Below are positions 1-5,259 of a stretch of DNA of 7,140 nucleotides, one piece after another. The translations under genes were made by a program, and so were the position numbers. The notes beneath the pieces are model-generated. The model ran no database searches, was not told the DNA's origin, and saw only the letters and a program-made list of their open reading frames with translations. The stretch is from Thiotrichaceae bacterium (GTDB lineage Bacteria; Pseudomonadota; Gammaproteobacteria; Thiotrichales; Thiotrichaceae), in the NCBI GenBank assembly GCA_027024625.1, contig JALVRY010000058.1:1-7140 (forward strand), read 5' to 3'. Each line of letters opens with the position of its first letter. Within the stretch, counting starts at the first letter, position 1.

Positions 1-1
1 A

Positions 2-217
2 TCATCAACAGAACGCTTAGAAAAAATCACCTTACCAAGTGGCAAATATGCGGTATTTGAAGGCAAGGGTGAAATGCCTCAATGTGTAATTGAGACATGG
101 GAGAAAGTTTGGGCATACTTTTCTCAGGATGATGTACCATATAAAAGAGCTTATACAACAGATTTTGAGTTTTACAAAAATCAAAATGAAGTCCATATTT
201 ATATTGCAATTCAATAA
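2..217 (+). CDS. GyrI-like effector-binding domain protein, C-terminal fragment
   Basis: This is the last 71 codons of a gene that begins before the window; the frame is open from base 2 to the TAA at 215-217. The translated end contains LPSGKYAVFEGKGEMP, a Trp-rich helix (ETWEKVWAYF), then FEFYKNQNEVHIYIAIQ. This matches the last half of the GyrI-like/SOUL-fold small-molecule-binding domain, with its typical acidic 'DFEFY' stretch and a final beta strand ending in an IxI/IQ pattern. In many bacteria the domain forms the C-terminus of AraC- or MerR-family transcription regulators, but it also exists alone, so whether a DNA-binding domain lies upstream cannot be told here. The next gene starts 12 bases after the stop, so it probably shares a transcript with the two genes downstream. 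Confidence 0.8.
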   Translation, partial: SSTERLEKITLPSGKYAVFEGKGEMPQCVIETWEKVWAYFSQDDVPYKRAYTTDFEFYKNQNEVHIYIAIQ

Positions 218-229
218 GTGTACTGAATC

Positions 230-559
230 ATGATCTCCGATGAAAATATCAAAAAAATCCTCGCTTTTCGCTCTGATCGAGACTGGGAACAATACAATAC
301 CCCTAAAAATATTGCCGTATCTGTTGCAATTGAAGCGGCTGAGTTGCTAGAGCATTTTCAATGGACTGAAAATAATCCACCTAGTGCTAATGAGAAACAA
401 GAAATCGCATATGAAATTGCCGATGTTGCAATCTATTTGACCTATCTTTGTCATGATTTAAATATTGACCTTGATAAAACGGTAGCTGAAAAAGTAGAAA
501 TCAATAAGAAAAAATATCCTATTGAAGAAACGAAAAACTATGTAAAAAATACCAAATAA
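230..559 (+). CDS. MazG-like nucleotide pyrophosphohydrolase
   Basis: A 109-residue protein of the all-alpha NTP pyrophosphohydrolase superfamily (MazG-like, close to the dCTPase/RS21-C6 branch). These enzymes hydrolyse (d)NTPs, often damaged or non-canonical ones, to the monophosphate and pyrophosphate. The metal-binding signature is intact: EAAEL supplies Glu35 and Glu38, and EIADV supplies Glu62 and Asp65. RDW at 17-19 and the late KVEINKKKYP segment (Lys88, Asn92, Lys95-Tyr96-Pro97) are also typical. The length is normal for the short single-domain members. The ATG at 230 follows the upstream stop by 12 bases with no strong Shine-Dalgarno. The stop TAA shares its last base with the ATG of the alkyltransferase gene, so the two are almost certainly translationally coupled. 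Family assignment is firm; the exact nucleotide substrate is not predictable. Confidence 0.92.
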   Translation: MISDENIKKILAFRSDRDWEQYNTPKNIAVSVAIEAAELLEHFQWTENNPPSANEKQEIAYEIADVAIYLTYLCHDLNIDLDKTVAEKVEINKKKYPIEETKNYVKNTK

Positions 560-1065
560 TGGGCATTAAGTACCAAACACATCCTAGCCCAACAGGACTT
601 ATTTATATTGCGGCTAATAGTGAACAGTTATTATGCGTTGCTTTTGATGCAAACTGGCCTCGCTTAAAAGCCTTGTTTGGAAGCATGGCTCAAGGCAACA
701 ATAAAATTATCAAACAAACCCAGAAACAACTCGATGAATACTTTGCTCATCAGCGAACAATATTCGATTTACCTATTGGCTTCACGGGAACAGACTTCCA
801 ACAATCAGCATGGCAAGCTTTGTTAACAATTCCTTATGGAGAGACGCGATCTTATTCAGAGCAAGCAAATAGTATCAATAAACCCAAGGCTGTAAGAGCC
901 ATAGGACATGCAAATAGCTTAAATCCAATTGGCATTGTTGTACCTTGTCATCGTGTAATCAATAAATCAGGAAAACTGGCAGGATATGCTGGCGGCTTAG
1001 ATACTAAACGCTATCTATTAGCGTTGGAAAACAAGCTATTTCCAATAGAAAAACAAAATAATTAA
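559..1065 (+). CDS. ogt: Methylated-DNA--protein-cysteine S-methyltransferase (Ogt/MGMT type)
   Basis: A 168-residue suicide repair protein that moves the alkyl group from O6-alkylguanine (or O4-alkylthymine) in DNA to its own cysteine. The active-site motif PCHRVI is present with Cys130 as acceptor. It is preceded by the DNA-binding helix and arginine finger region (AVRAIGHANSLNP) and followed by the GYAGGLDTKRYLLALE segment that closes the active site. Residues 1-75 form the usual variable N-terminal domain. There is no Ada-type N-terminal Cys4 domain and no AraC helix-turn-helix, so this is a stand-alone Ogt/AGT-type protein. The start ATG overlaps the stop of the MazG-like gene (TAATG), showing an operon. 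No convincing terminator with a T-run follows the stop at 1065. Confidence 0.95.
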   Translation: MGIKYQTHPSPTGLIYIAANSEQLLCVAFDANWPRLKALFGSMAQGNNKIIKQTQKQLDEYFAHQRTIFDLPIGFTGTDFQQSAWQALLTIPYGETRSYSEQANSINKPKAVRAIGHANSLNPIGIVVPCHRVINKSGKLAGYAGGLDTKRYLLALENKLFPIEKQNN

Positions 1066-1169
1066 CATACCTTGATATAAGCACTATGCGAATAGTCTAT
1101 ACTGTTCAATGTATCTACAAATGTGATAGGGCTTTTGTATTTCTAGGGCTAAATTACACTATTTTGAGC

Positions 1170-1205
1170 AATATTGAGACCTTTCGTTCAAAGATCTCAA
1201 ATATT
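1170..1205 (+). promoter_or_regulatory. Leader stem-loop upstream of the secreted Gly/Asn-rich protein gene
   Basis: A hairpin readable directly: 1170-1179 pairs with 1195-1205 (one bulged A at 1201). After a single C·A mismatch, CTTT at 1181-1184 pairs with AAAG at 1190-1193 around a 5-nt loop CGTTC. It is followed by an A-run, not a T-run, so it is a poor intrinsic terminator for ogt. It lies about 50 bases before the start codon at 1254, where it could act as a 5'-UTR stability or regulatory element. Structure is seen; function is inference. Confidence 0.45.
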
Positions 1206-1241
1206 AAAAAAAATAATGGGTTTAGACACATCATAATCACT

Positions 1242-1246
1242 AGGAG
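1242..1246 (+). promoter_or_regulatory. Strong ribosome-binding site deciding the start at 1254
   Basis: AGGAG lies 7 bases before the ATG at 1254, ideal spacing. The reading frame stays open back to 1086, but only the ATG at 1254 has this site and is followed by a signal peptide, so the upstream 56 codons are taken as leader. Confidence 0.85.
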
Positions 1247-1253
1247 AGCTAAC

Positions 1254-1949
1254 ATGAAAATTAAATTAACAATCGCCACACTGGCAACATTTATGGCCTT
1301 AACAGGAACAGTTTCAGCCGATATGTTTGACGGTATGAACAACGGTTCTGCAAATGGAAACGCATACGGCACTGGCAATGGCTACGGTACAGGGAGTGGC
1401 AATGCATACGGCACTGGCAGCACCAATACACAAGGTTGGGGTAAAGGCACAGGTGATGCAGCGGGAGATATTGACTTTACAATTATATTCAAAGGTAAAG
1501 GTCGATCCAATATGACAAGTGATATGTCAGCCCAAGGTAATGGAAATTATGCTGGCAACATAGACGGAAATGCAACAGGTCGTGGAAGCGGTAACGGCAA
1601 CACCTCAGGCTATACATCAGGTGGAAACAATATAAATGGTGCTGGTTTTCCCCAAAACTGGGGTGGAAGCAACAACGCTGCACCGATGATGCCAATGCAA
1701 GCAGCGCCAGCGGCAGCGGCAGCGGCAGCGGCAAATATATACCCAACAGAAGCACAATGGCAAGAATTCTTGGCGATACAGAAAGCTCGTCAACAAGCAT
1801 TTGCTGCATTAGTAAAGTCAATCTACGCTCAAAGCAAAGCACCAGCGATGGGAATGCCAGCAACCGCACCAGCTCCTACAGCAGCACCTGCTCCAAAAGC
1901 TGAAGTAAAAGCTGCTCCTGCTCCTGCCACAAAACCAGAAGCGAAATAA
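1254..1949 (+). CDS. Secreted Gly/Asn-rich low-complexity protein, sulfur-globule-protein-like
   Basis: A 231-residue exported protein. Residues 1-22 form a clear signal peptide with a VSA|D cleavage site. Residues 23 to about 145 are rich in Gly, Asn, Thr, Ser and Tyr with imperfect YGTG/NAYGTG repeats, then a DIDFTIIFKGKGR segment and more GN repeats. A run of eight Ala (153-160) leads into a probable helix (about 161-192, EAQWQEFLAIQKARQQAF). The tail (about 195-231) is rich in Ala, Pro and Lys. There is no Cys in the protein. Composition and layout recall the sulfur globule family proteins of sulfur-oxidising gammaproteobacteria, which coat periplasmic sulfur inclusions; this identity is resemblance, not proof. 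A generic surface or envelope structural protein is the alternative. It appears to be transcribed alone, from a long leader to the hairpin at 1971-2000. Confidence 0.8.
   Translation: MKIKLTIATLATFMALTGTVSADMFDGMNNGSANGNAYGTGNGYGTGSGNAYGTGSTNTQGWGKGTGDAAGDIDFTIIFKGKGRSNMTSDMSAQGNGNYAGNIDGNATGRGSGNGNTSGYTSGGNNINGAGFPQNWGGSNNAAPMMPMQAAPAAAAAAAANIYPTEAQWQEFLAIQKARQQAFAALVKSIYAQSKAPAMGMPATAPAPTAAPAPKAEVKAAPAPATKPEAK
1362..1419 (+). repeat. Short direct repeats encoding NAYGTG
   Basis: GCATACGGCACTGGCA occurs exactly at 1362-1377 and 1404-1419, a 42-base (14-codon) offset, with a diverged copy (GGCTACGGTACAGGGA) between them. They encode the AYGTG-type repeats of the secreted protein and suggest growth of this region by internal duplication. 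Confidence 0.7.
1709..1733 (+). repeat. Hexanucleotide microsatellite (AGCGGC)x4 encoding poly-Ala
   Basis: Four perfect tandem copies of AGCGGC plus one base encode most of the eight-alanine run at residues 153-160. Its GC content contrasts sharply with the AT-rich surroundings. Each unit is two codons, so copy-number change would keep the frame. Confidence 0.85.
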
Positions 1950-1970
1950 AGCATTATAAAATGTAATAAT

Positions 1971-2000
1971 CTGTAGGGATTCTCATTAAAATCCCTACAG
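1971..2000. terminator. Bidirectional hairpin terminator between convergent genes
   Basis: CTGTAGGGATT (1971-1981) pairs perfectly with AATCCCTACAG (1990-2000), an 11-bp stem with an 8-base loop. It sits 21 bases after the stop of the secreted protein gene and 17 bases after the stop of creD on the other strand. Neither side has a long T-run: TTTTTA appears about 15 bases downstream on the + strand, and ATTATTACATTTT follows on the - strand. The position between two converging genes makes a shared terminator the best reading. Confidence 0.75.
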
Positions 2001-2017
2001 ACCACATCATGATATTT

Positions 2018-3499
2018 TTACTCTTCGCCTCCCCTGCCCGTATTTCGAGTTAAGTACATCAACACCGCTAGTACCACCAACAATAGCCCTGTACCCACTA
2101 ATAATGAAAAGTCTTCTAAATTCAGCAAGGTATAAAGCATGCTATACAGGCCAGCAAGCAACACTGCAATCAGACTTGCACGACTGACTTTTCTCATCAT
2201 TGCATAAACATATAAGCTAATCATCACAACAATGATTGAAGCTGAAACAATATAAGCAGGTAAGAATAAGATATGTTCAGCAAGGGAAAGTAAAGTTAAA
2301 TAAAACAGCGACATAGCCAGACCGATCATCGTATATTGCACAAGGTGTAAACGACGTTTAATGCCAAGCTCAAAGATCAAAAAGGTAATATAAGTTAGGG
2401 CGATAAATAAACTGCCGTATTTAATTGCTCGTGTGATCTTTGAATAGAGTGTGACAGGTTCAAATAAGTTAACACCTGATGAAAATTCATGAATATCAAA
2501 TTGCTGTGCATCGATAACCCACATTTGAGGATAGCTTCGAGCAAGGTGTGGCACAAACCAGCTTGCTGTAAATCCCTCATCTGTTATCTCTCTCTTTTGT
2601 GGCAAAACACTACCCTGAAAACTAGGATGAGGCCAATTGGATGCCATACTCACACGAGTGGTTTTACCAAAAGGCTCAAAATAAAACCCATTACTTCCAT
2701 TAACATTCATATCCAAAGAAAATGAAAAATTCTCTTCTTCTGCATCTATTTGTAGAGGTGCATGAAAGCCACTTTTAAGTAAATCGGTAATACGAGTACC
2801 GGGTTCAAAATCCACCTGTTGCTTTGACCATTGTAGGGAAGACACTTGGTTAATCGCTCGTGTATCTGAGATGCCGAGGCTTAACCATGCCTTATTCCAG
2901 TAAATTTCATCAATATCCTGAGATAAGCCTTCAATATTGGGACGTTTGAAGTTTCCCGTAATATTCAAATCGGCGGTATAGACCAGCGATTCATAAATAC
3001 TGCGTTTACGATGTTTCTCGTAAAGTTTGGTTTTAATATTGATATTGTCAGGCAATACAATCGCTGTATGCTGTGAGTAACTCGTTTTATTAACCTTTTT
3101 CTCAGTGCCATCTTTGTTAATGATGGTATCAACCGTAACGTGCTTCTCAGTGTATGGTATCAACAGTGCAGGACCAGAAAGCTTTTGCTCCTGCCCCCAT
3201 GTTTTTGCAATATCTTTTAAAACACCCTGATATAAAGAGCTGCGTTCCCAGACAATTCCTTTGACCATATCCAGAGGAATCGACATGAATAGAACCAGCA
3301 CTGCAATAATGCCAAAACGAAATAATAAAGAGTTTTTTAATCGCCCTATATTATGCATGGTACTTATTGCTTCACTATCACTTTCCTGTTTAGGCGGCAA
3401 TACACCAACCTTGCGAGCCAAAAGTATCCCGAAAAAAACAATAATGGCTAGCACTGCCATCAATACTAATACACCAATTAATTCAACAATAAGTCCCAT
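2018..3499 (-). CDS. creD: Inner membrane protein CreD family (cell envelope integrity), N-terminally extended
   Basis: A 493-residue membrane protein of the CreD family. The family core starts near residue 54 with a membrane segment (about 58-77), then the characteristic 'ERSSLYQGVLKDIAKTWG' and 'LSGPALLIPY' stretch. A large periplasmic region follows (about 80-350) with SNWPHPSFQGSVLP and ASWFVPHLARSYPQMW. At least four C-terminal membrane helices (about 362-484) end the protein. CreD in E. coli belongs to the CreBC regulon and affects envelope stress and beta-lactam or colicin phenotypes; its molecular activity is unknown. No creB/creC is in view. The ATG at 3499 has an AGGAG five bases upstream. 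It adds about 50 residues with an extra hydrophobic helix (4-27) not present in classical CreD; an internal Met48 (codon at 3358-3356) is a weaker alternative start. The gene converges on the secreted protein gene and diverges from the hydrolase gene. Confidence 0.92.
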   Translation of the reverse strand: MGLIVELIGVLVLMAVLAIIVFFGILLARKVGVLPPKQESDSEAISTMHNIGRLKNSLLFRFGIIAVLVLFMSIPLDMVKGIVWERSSLYQGVLKDIAKTWGQEQKLSGPALLIPYTEKHVTVDTIINKDGTEKKVNKTSYSQHTAIVLPDNINIKTKLYEKHRKRSIYESLVYTADLNITGNFKRPNIEGLSQDIDEIYWNKAWLSLGISDTRAINQVSSLQWSKQQVDFEPGTRITDLLKSGFHAPLQIDAEEENFSFSLDMNVNGSNGFYFEPFGKTTRVSMASNWPHPSFQGSVLPQKREITDEGFTASWFVPHLARSYPQMWVIDAQQFDIHEFSSGVNLFEPVTLYSKITRAIKYGSLFIALTYITFLIFELGIKRRLHLVQYTMIGLAMSLFYLTLLSLAEHILFLPAYIVSASIIVVMISLYVYAMMRKVSRASLIAVLLAGLYSMLYTLLNLEDFSLLVGTGLLLVVLAVLMYLTRNTGRGGEE

Positions 3500-3504
3500 G
3501 GTTT

Positions 3505-3509
3505 CTCCT
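3505..3509 (-). promoter_or_regulatory. Ribosome-binding site of creD
   Basis: On the minus strand this reads AGGAG, five bases before the ATG at 3499. It supports the long start that includes the extra N-terminal membrane helix; the internal Met48 has no comparable site. Confidence 0.8.
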
Positions 3510-3550
3510 TTTTTTGTCTGATTAATGACAATAATAAAGAGAAAATATTG

Positions 3551-3600
3551 CCTTATGAGGGAGAGTATTTGCAGAGTTTGTGCAAATACTTAGAATAAGG
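3551..3600. promoter_or_regulatory. Nested inverted repeat in the creD/hydrolase divergent region
   Basis: The inner arms AGTATTTGCA (3564-3573) and TGCAAATACT (3581-3590) are a perfect 10-bp dyad with a 7-base spacer. The outer arms CCTTAT (3551-3556) and ATAAGG (3595-3600) add 6 bp, separated from the inner stem by unequal internal loops (7 and 4 bases). The right outer arm is the likely Shine-Dalgarno of the hydrolase gene starting at 3603. It may be an operator for a dimeric regulator of the divergent promoters, or an RNA hairpin limiting translation of the hydrolase. The symmetry is seen; the role is inferred. Confidence 0.55.
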
Positions 3601-3602
3601 GC

Positions 3603-4274
3603 ATGTTTACACCAGATAGAACTATTCCAGTCGATCGTATTATTCTGCCTGAAAAGGTGGATGACTATAACGATATAAACACACTCGTAAGCTTGGCTGT
3701 CCATAGTAAAAAGCTAAAGATTCGTACAACAGCCGATAAGCCCTTACTACTATTTATTGGCGGAGCAAGAGATTTTTATCATCGTGCAGTTTTGCAACAA
3801 CTGTTTGCACACTATGCCCCTAAGAATTTGGAGCAATATAATATTGCTTATGCAACTCATGCGGCAAATAATGGCATTGTCTCACTCATTAAGCGATGGC
3901 ATCAGGCAGGGCAAAAAATCTATATTGTTGGACATAGTTGGGGAGCTAGCCGCAGTTTAAAGGTCGTGACTCACGAAGCAAAGAACATAGCAATCGAATG
4001 TCTAATTACACTAGACCCTGTATCTCGCCTCACTCTTGGAGCTAAGTACCCTCATCCTCAAAACGTAAAACAATGGATAAATAGTTATTTGGACTATAAA
4101 AATGTTGGTTTAAATATTCCAAATATTGTTGCCATTATTGGTGGGCATTGGTTGAATTGCCCTGCTGCAGACCATAACTTTGCAGTTTCTCATTATAAGA
4201 ATAAAGAAGTAAATCACATGGATGCTTATGCACTATTTACAAAAACTAAGAGATTTATTCCTAAATTTCATTAA
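3603..4274 (+). CDS. Alpha/beta hydrolase (lipase-like, GHSWG nucleophile elbow)
   Basis: A 223-residue protein with an alpha/beta-hydrolase layout. A hydrophobic strand (PLLLFIGGARDFYH, about 46-59) holds the likely oxyanion region. The nucleophile elbow IVGHSWGAS follows with Ser112, then a strand ending in TLDPVS with candidate acid Asp138. A late conserved-looking NHMDAY offers His205 as the third triad member. There is no signal peptide or membrane segment, so it is predicted cytosolic. The substrate is unknown; esterase or lipase-like activity is the most that can be said, and the triad is assigned by eye. It is transcribed away from creD, and the next gene starts 58 bases after its stop, so the two may be cotranscribed. 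The start ATG follows AAGG by only two bases, and that site is inside an inverted repeat. Confidence 0.82.
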   Translation: MFTPDRTIPVDRIILPEKVDDYNDINTLVSLAVHSKKLKIRTTADKPLLLFIGGARDFYHRAVLQQLFAHYAPKNLEQYNIAYATHAANNGIVSLIKRWHQAGQKIYIVGHSWGASRSLKVVTHEAKNIAIECLITLDPVSRLTLGAKYPHPQNVKQWINSYLDYKNVGLNIPNIVAIIGGHWLNCPAADHNFAVSHYKNKEVNHMDAYALFTKTKRFIPKFH

Positions 4275-4332
4275 AATGCAGCACAATTAATCATTCATGG
4301 CAAAGATTGCTCTGTAAAGGTCTTTAGAAAAT

Positions 4333-4602
4333 ATGCGTCATAAAATAGAAAGAATGTTTACATCCATCTTGCCTGTGGATAAACAGCGTACAGGAGAGTG
4401 TAATAACTGTGGTGCTTGTTGCCACCTGCCTTTTCGTTGCTATTTTTTGAAAAGTGGCGAGGATGGCAAAGAATATTGTTCGATATATGCAATACGCCCC
4501 CCAAATTGTAGAAAATTCCCACGTACTCTTGAGCAATATAATCACGTTAAGGACACCTGCGGTTTCAGTTTTAATACTGATAAAGATCAAAAAGACAAAT
4601 AA
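4333..4602 (+). CDS. YkgJ-family cysteine cluster protein
   Basis: An 89-residue protein of the YkgJ/UPF0153 family (zinc- or iron-chelating CxxCxxCC domain). The cysteine pattern is C23-N-N-C26-G-A-C29-C30, followed by C36, C49 (YCSIYAIRPPNC), C59 and C76. The 'CSIY..RP..C..FP' block is the hallmark of the family. Members are proposed to bind a metal ion or an Fe-S cluster, but their function is largely uncharacterised. The protein is cytosolic, with no signal peptide. The ATG at 4333 is preceded by AAAGG with a longish gap; Met8 (4354) is a possible alternative. It lies 58 bases after the hydrolase gene and 63 bases before the exported metal-binding-type protein gene, so it could belong to either unit. 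Confidence 0.88.
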   Translation: MRHKIERMFTSILPVDKQRTGECNNCGACCHLPFRCYFLKSGEDGKEYCSIYAIRPPNCRKFPRTLEQYNHVKDTCGFSFNTDKDQKDK

Positions 4603-4617
4603 AAATGTATCGGGAAT

Positions 4618-4639
4618 GCAATAGTATTCGTACTCTTGC
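4618..4639 (+). other. Hairpin with TTCG tetraloop between ykgJ-like and metal-locus genes
   Basis: GCAATAGTA (4618-4626) pairs with TACTCTTGC (4631-4639) with one mismatch around the loop TTCG, a very stable RNA tetraloop sequence. No T-run follows, so it is not a standard intrinsic terminator. It lies 26 bases before the start at 4666 and could be a leader structure or processing site. Confidence 0.4.
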
Positions 4640-4665
4640 GGATTGAGGGTTACAATCTGCACACC

Positions 4666-5019
4666 ATGAAACTGTTATTAAACCTCATACTTAGCCTTCT
4701 TATTGCATTCTCGCCAGTATTTGCTGCCACGAATGTTTGTTGTTGTATGGATAATTCTTCTATGGCGTCAATGTCTGAAGCTAAAGCAGGTTTGCAGACA
4801 AATTCCGTAATACATTGCCATGATGATAACTCTCAAAGTACGGGGCATGTCCACTATGATAAATGCCAGTGTGATAATCATGCGACTAGCAGCTTGCCAA
4901 GTATTGGCAAAAACCAGCATTTTTTCTTACTAGAAGCCACAGTGGTTCTAGCAACGATTCCTCCTGCTTTCCTTTCTCACAACCCCGATAATATCTACCG
5001 CCCTCCAATTTCTGCATAA
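4666..5019 (+). CDS. Small exported Cys/His/Met-rich protein preceding metal efflux genes (CzcI/CopL-like)
   Basis: A 117-residue protein with a clear signal peptide (residues 1-20, cleavage near VFA|A). The mature part starts with a CCCM cluster (25-28), then MASM, and a stretch dense in metal ligands (HCHDDN, GHVHYDKCQCDNH). It continues with a hydrophobic segment (FFLLEATVVLATIPPAFL) and ends in NIYRPPISA. Small periplasmic proteins with His/Cys-rich middles and a C-terminal Arg-Pro-Pro motif often precede RND metal-efflux genes (CzcI, CopL and DUF2946-like proteins); this one fits that style, but I cannot assign a family firmly. A role in binding or sensing copper, silver or a similar ion in the periplasm is inferred from composition and from the cusBA-type genes downstream. 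The ATG at 4666 is preferred to an in-frame TTG at 4636 because the signal peptide begins there. Confidence 0.75.
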   Translation: MKLLLNLILSLLIAFSPVFAATNVCCCMDNSSMASMSEAKAGLQTNSVIHCHDDNSQSTGHVHYDKCQCDNHATSSLPSIGKNQHFFLLEATVVLATIPPAFLSHNPDNIYRPPISA

Positions 5020-5026
5020 CATCCCT

Positions 5027-5215
5027 TCTAAAATCACTTTATTTAGATTCTTAACCACAGATAAACGCAAATATTATTTGAAAGCAATGTTTACTTTTGT
5101 CTGTAACGCATTCCTGAAACTGTACTGGCCTTGTTGACTCAAAACATCGACATTCCTACTTATCTTATCAGCGTTTATCTGCGGTTAAATTTCTCTTATA
5201 CAAAGTCATTTTAGA
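5027..5215. repeat. Imperfect long inverted-repeat element (MITE-like)
   Basis: The two ends are inverted copies of each other. The outer block TCTAAAATCACTTT (5027-5040) matches AAAGTCATTTTAGA (5202-5215) in reverse complement with one mismatch. The inner block TTAACCACAGATAAACGC (5051-5068) matches GCGTTTATCTGCGGTTAA (5171-5188) with one mismatch. The linkers between blocks differ (10 and 13 bases). The roughly 100-base centre shows no ORF and only weak further symmetry. This fills most of the 240-base gap between the small exported protein and the cusB-like gene. A non-autonomous mobile or dispersed repeat is the best reading; a long regulatory hairpin is possible. No clear target-site duplication is seen. 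Confidence 0.6.
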
Positions 5216-5259
5216 GAACAAGAATTACATAAATCCCTAAACTCAATTTTGTGGCTGTT

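Noticed and set aside
1083..1096. ACTAT-GCGA-ATAGT hairpin as the ogt terminator
   Set aside because: The stem is only 5 AT-rich base pairs and no T-run follows.
1072..1103. TTGATA and TATACT as a promoter for the secreted protein gene
   Set aside because: TATACT is a fair -10, but the spacing is 20 bases, too long for a standard sigma-70 promoter.
1086..1253. In-frame 56-codon extension of the secreted protein gene
   Set aside because: It would bury the signal peptide inside the protein, and the ATG at 1254 has a strong, well-spaced ribosome-binding site.
1489..1869. Minus-strand open frame rich in Leu-Pro repeats
   Set aside because: It is the antisense shadow of the poly-Ala microsatellite and GN-rich region and has no gene-like features.
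4636..4665. TTG start giving ten more residues to the small exported protein
   Set aside because: It would place polar residues before a good signal peptide, and the TTG lies inside the hairpin at 4618-4639.
5134..5162. TTGACT with TACTTA 17 bases later as a promoter for cusB
   Set aside because: The -10 match is poor, other spacings are no better, and no MerR-type (CueR-like) dyad was found; too weak to annotate.
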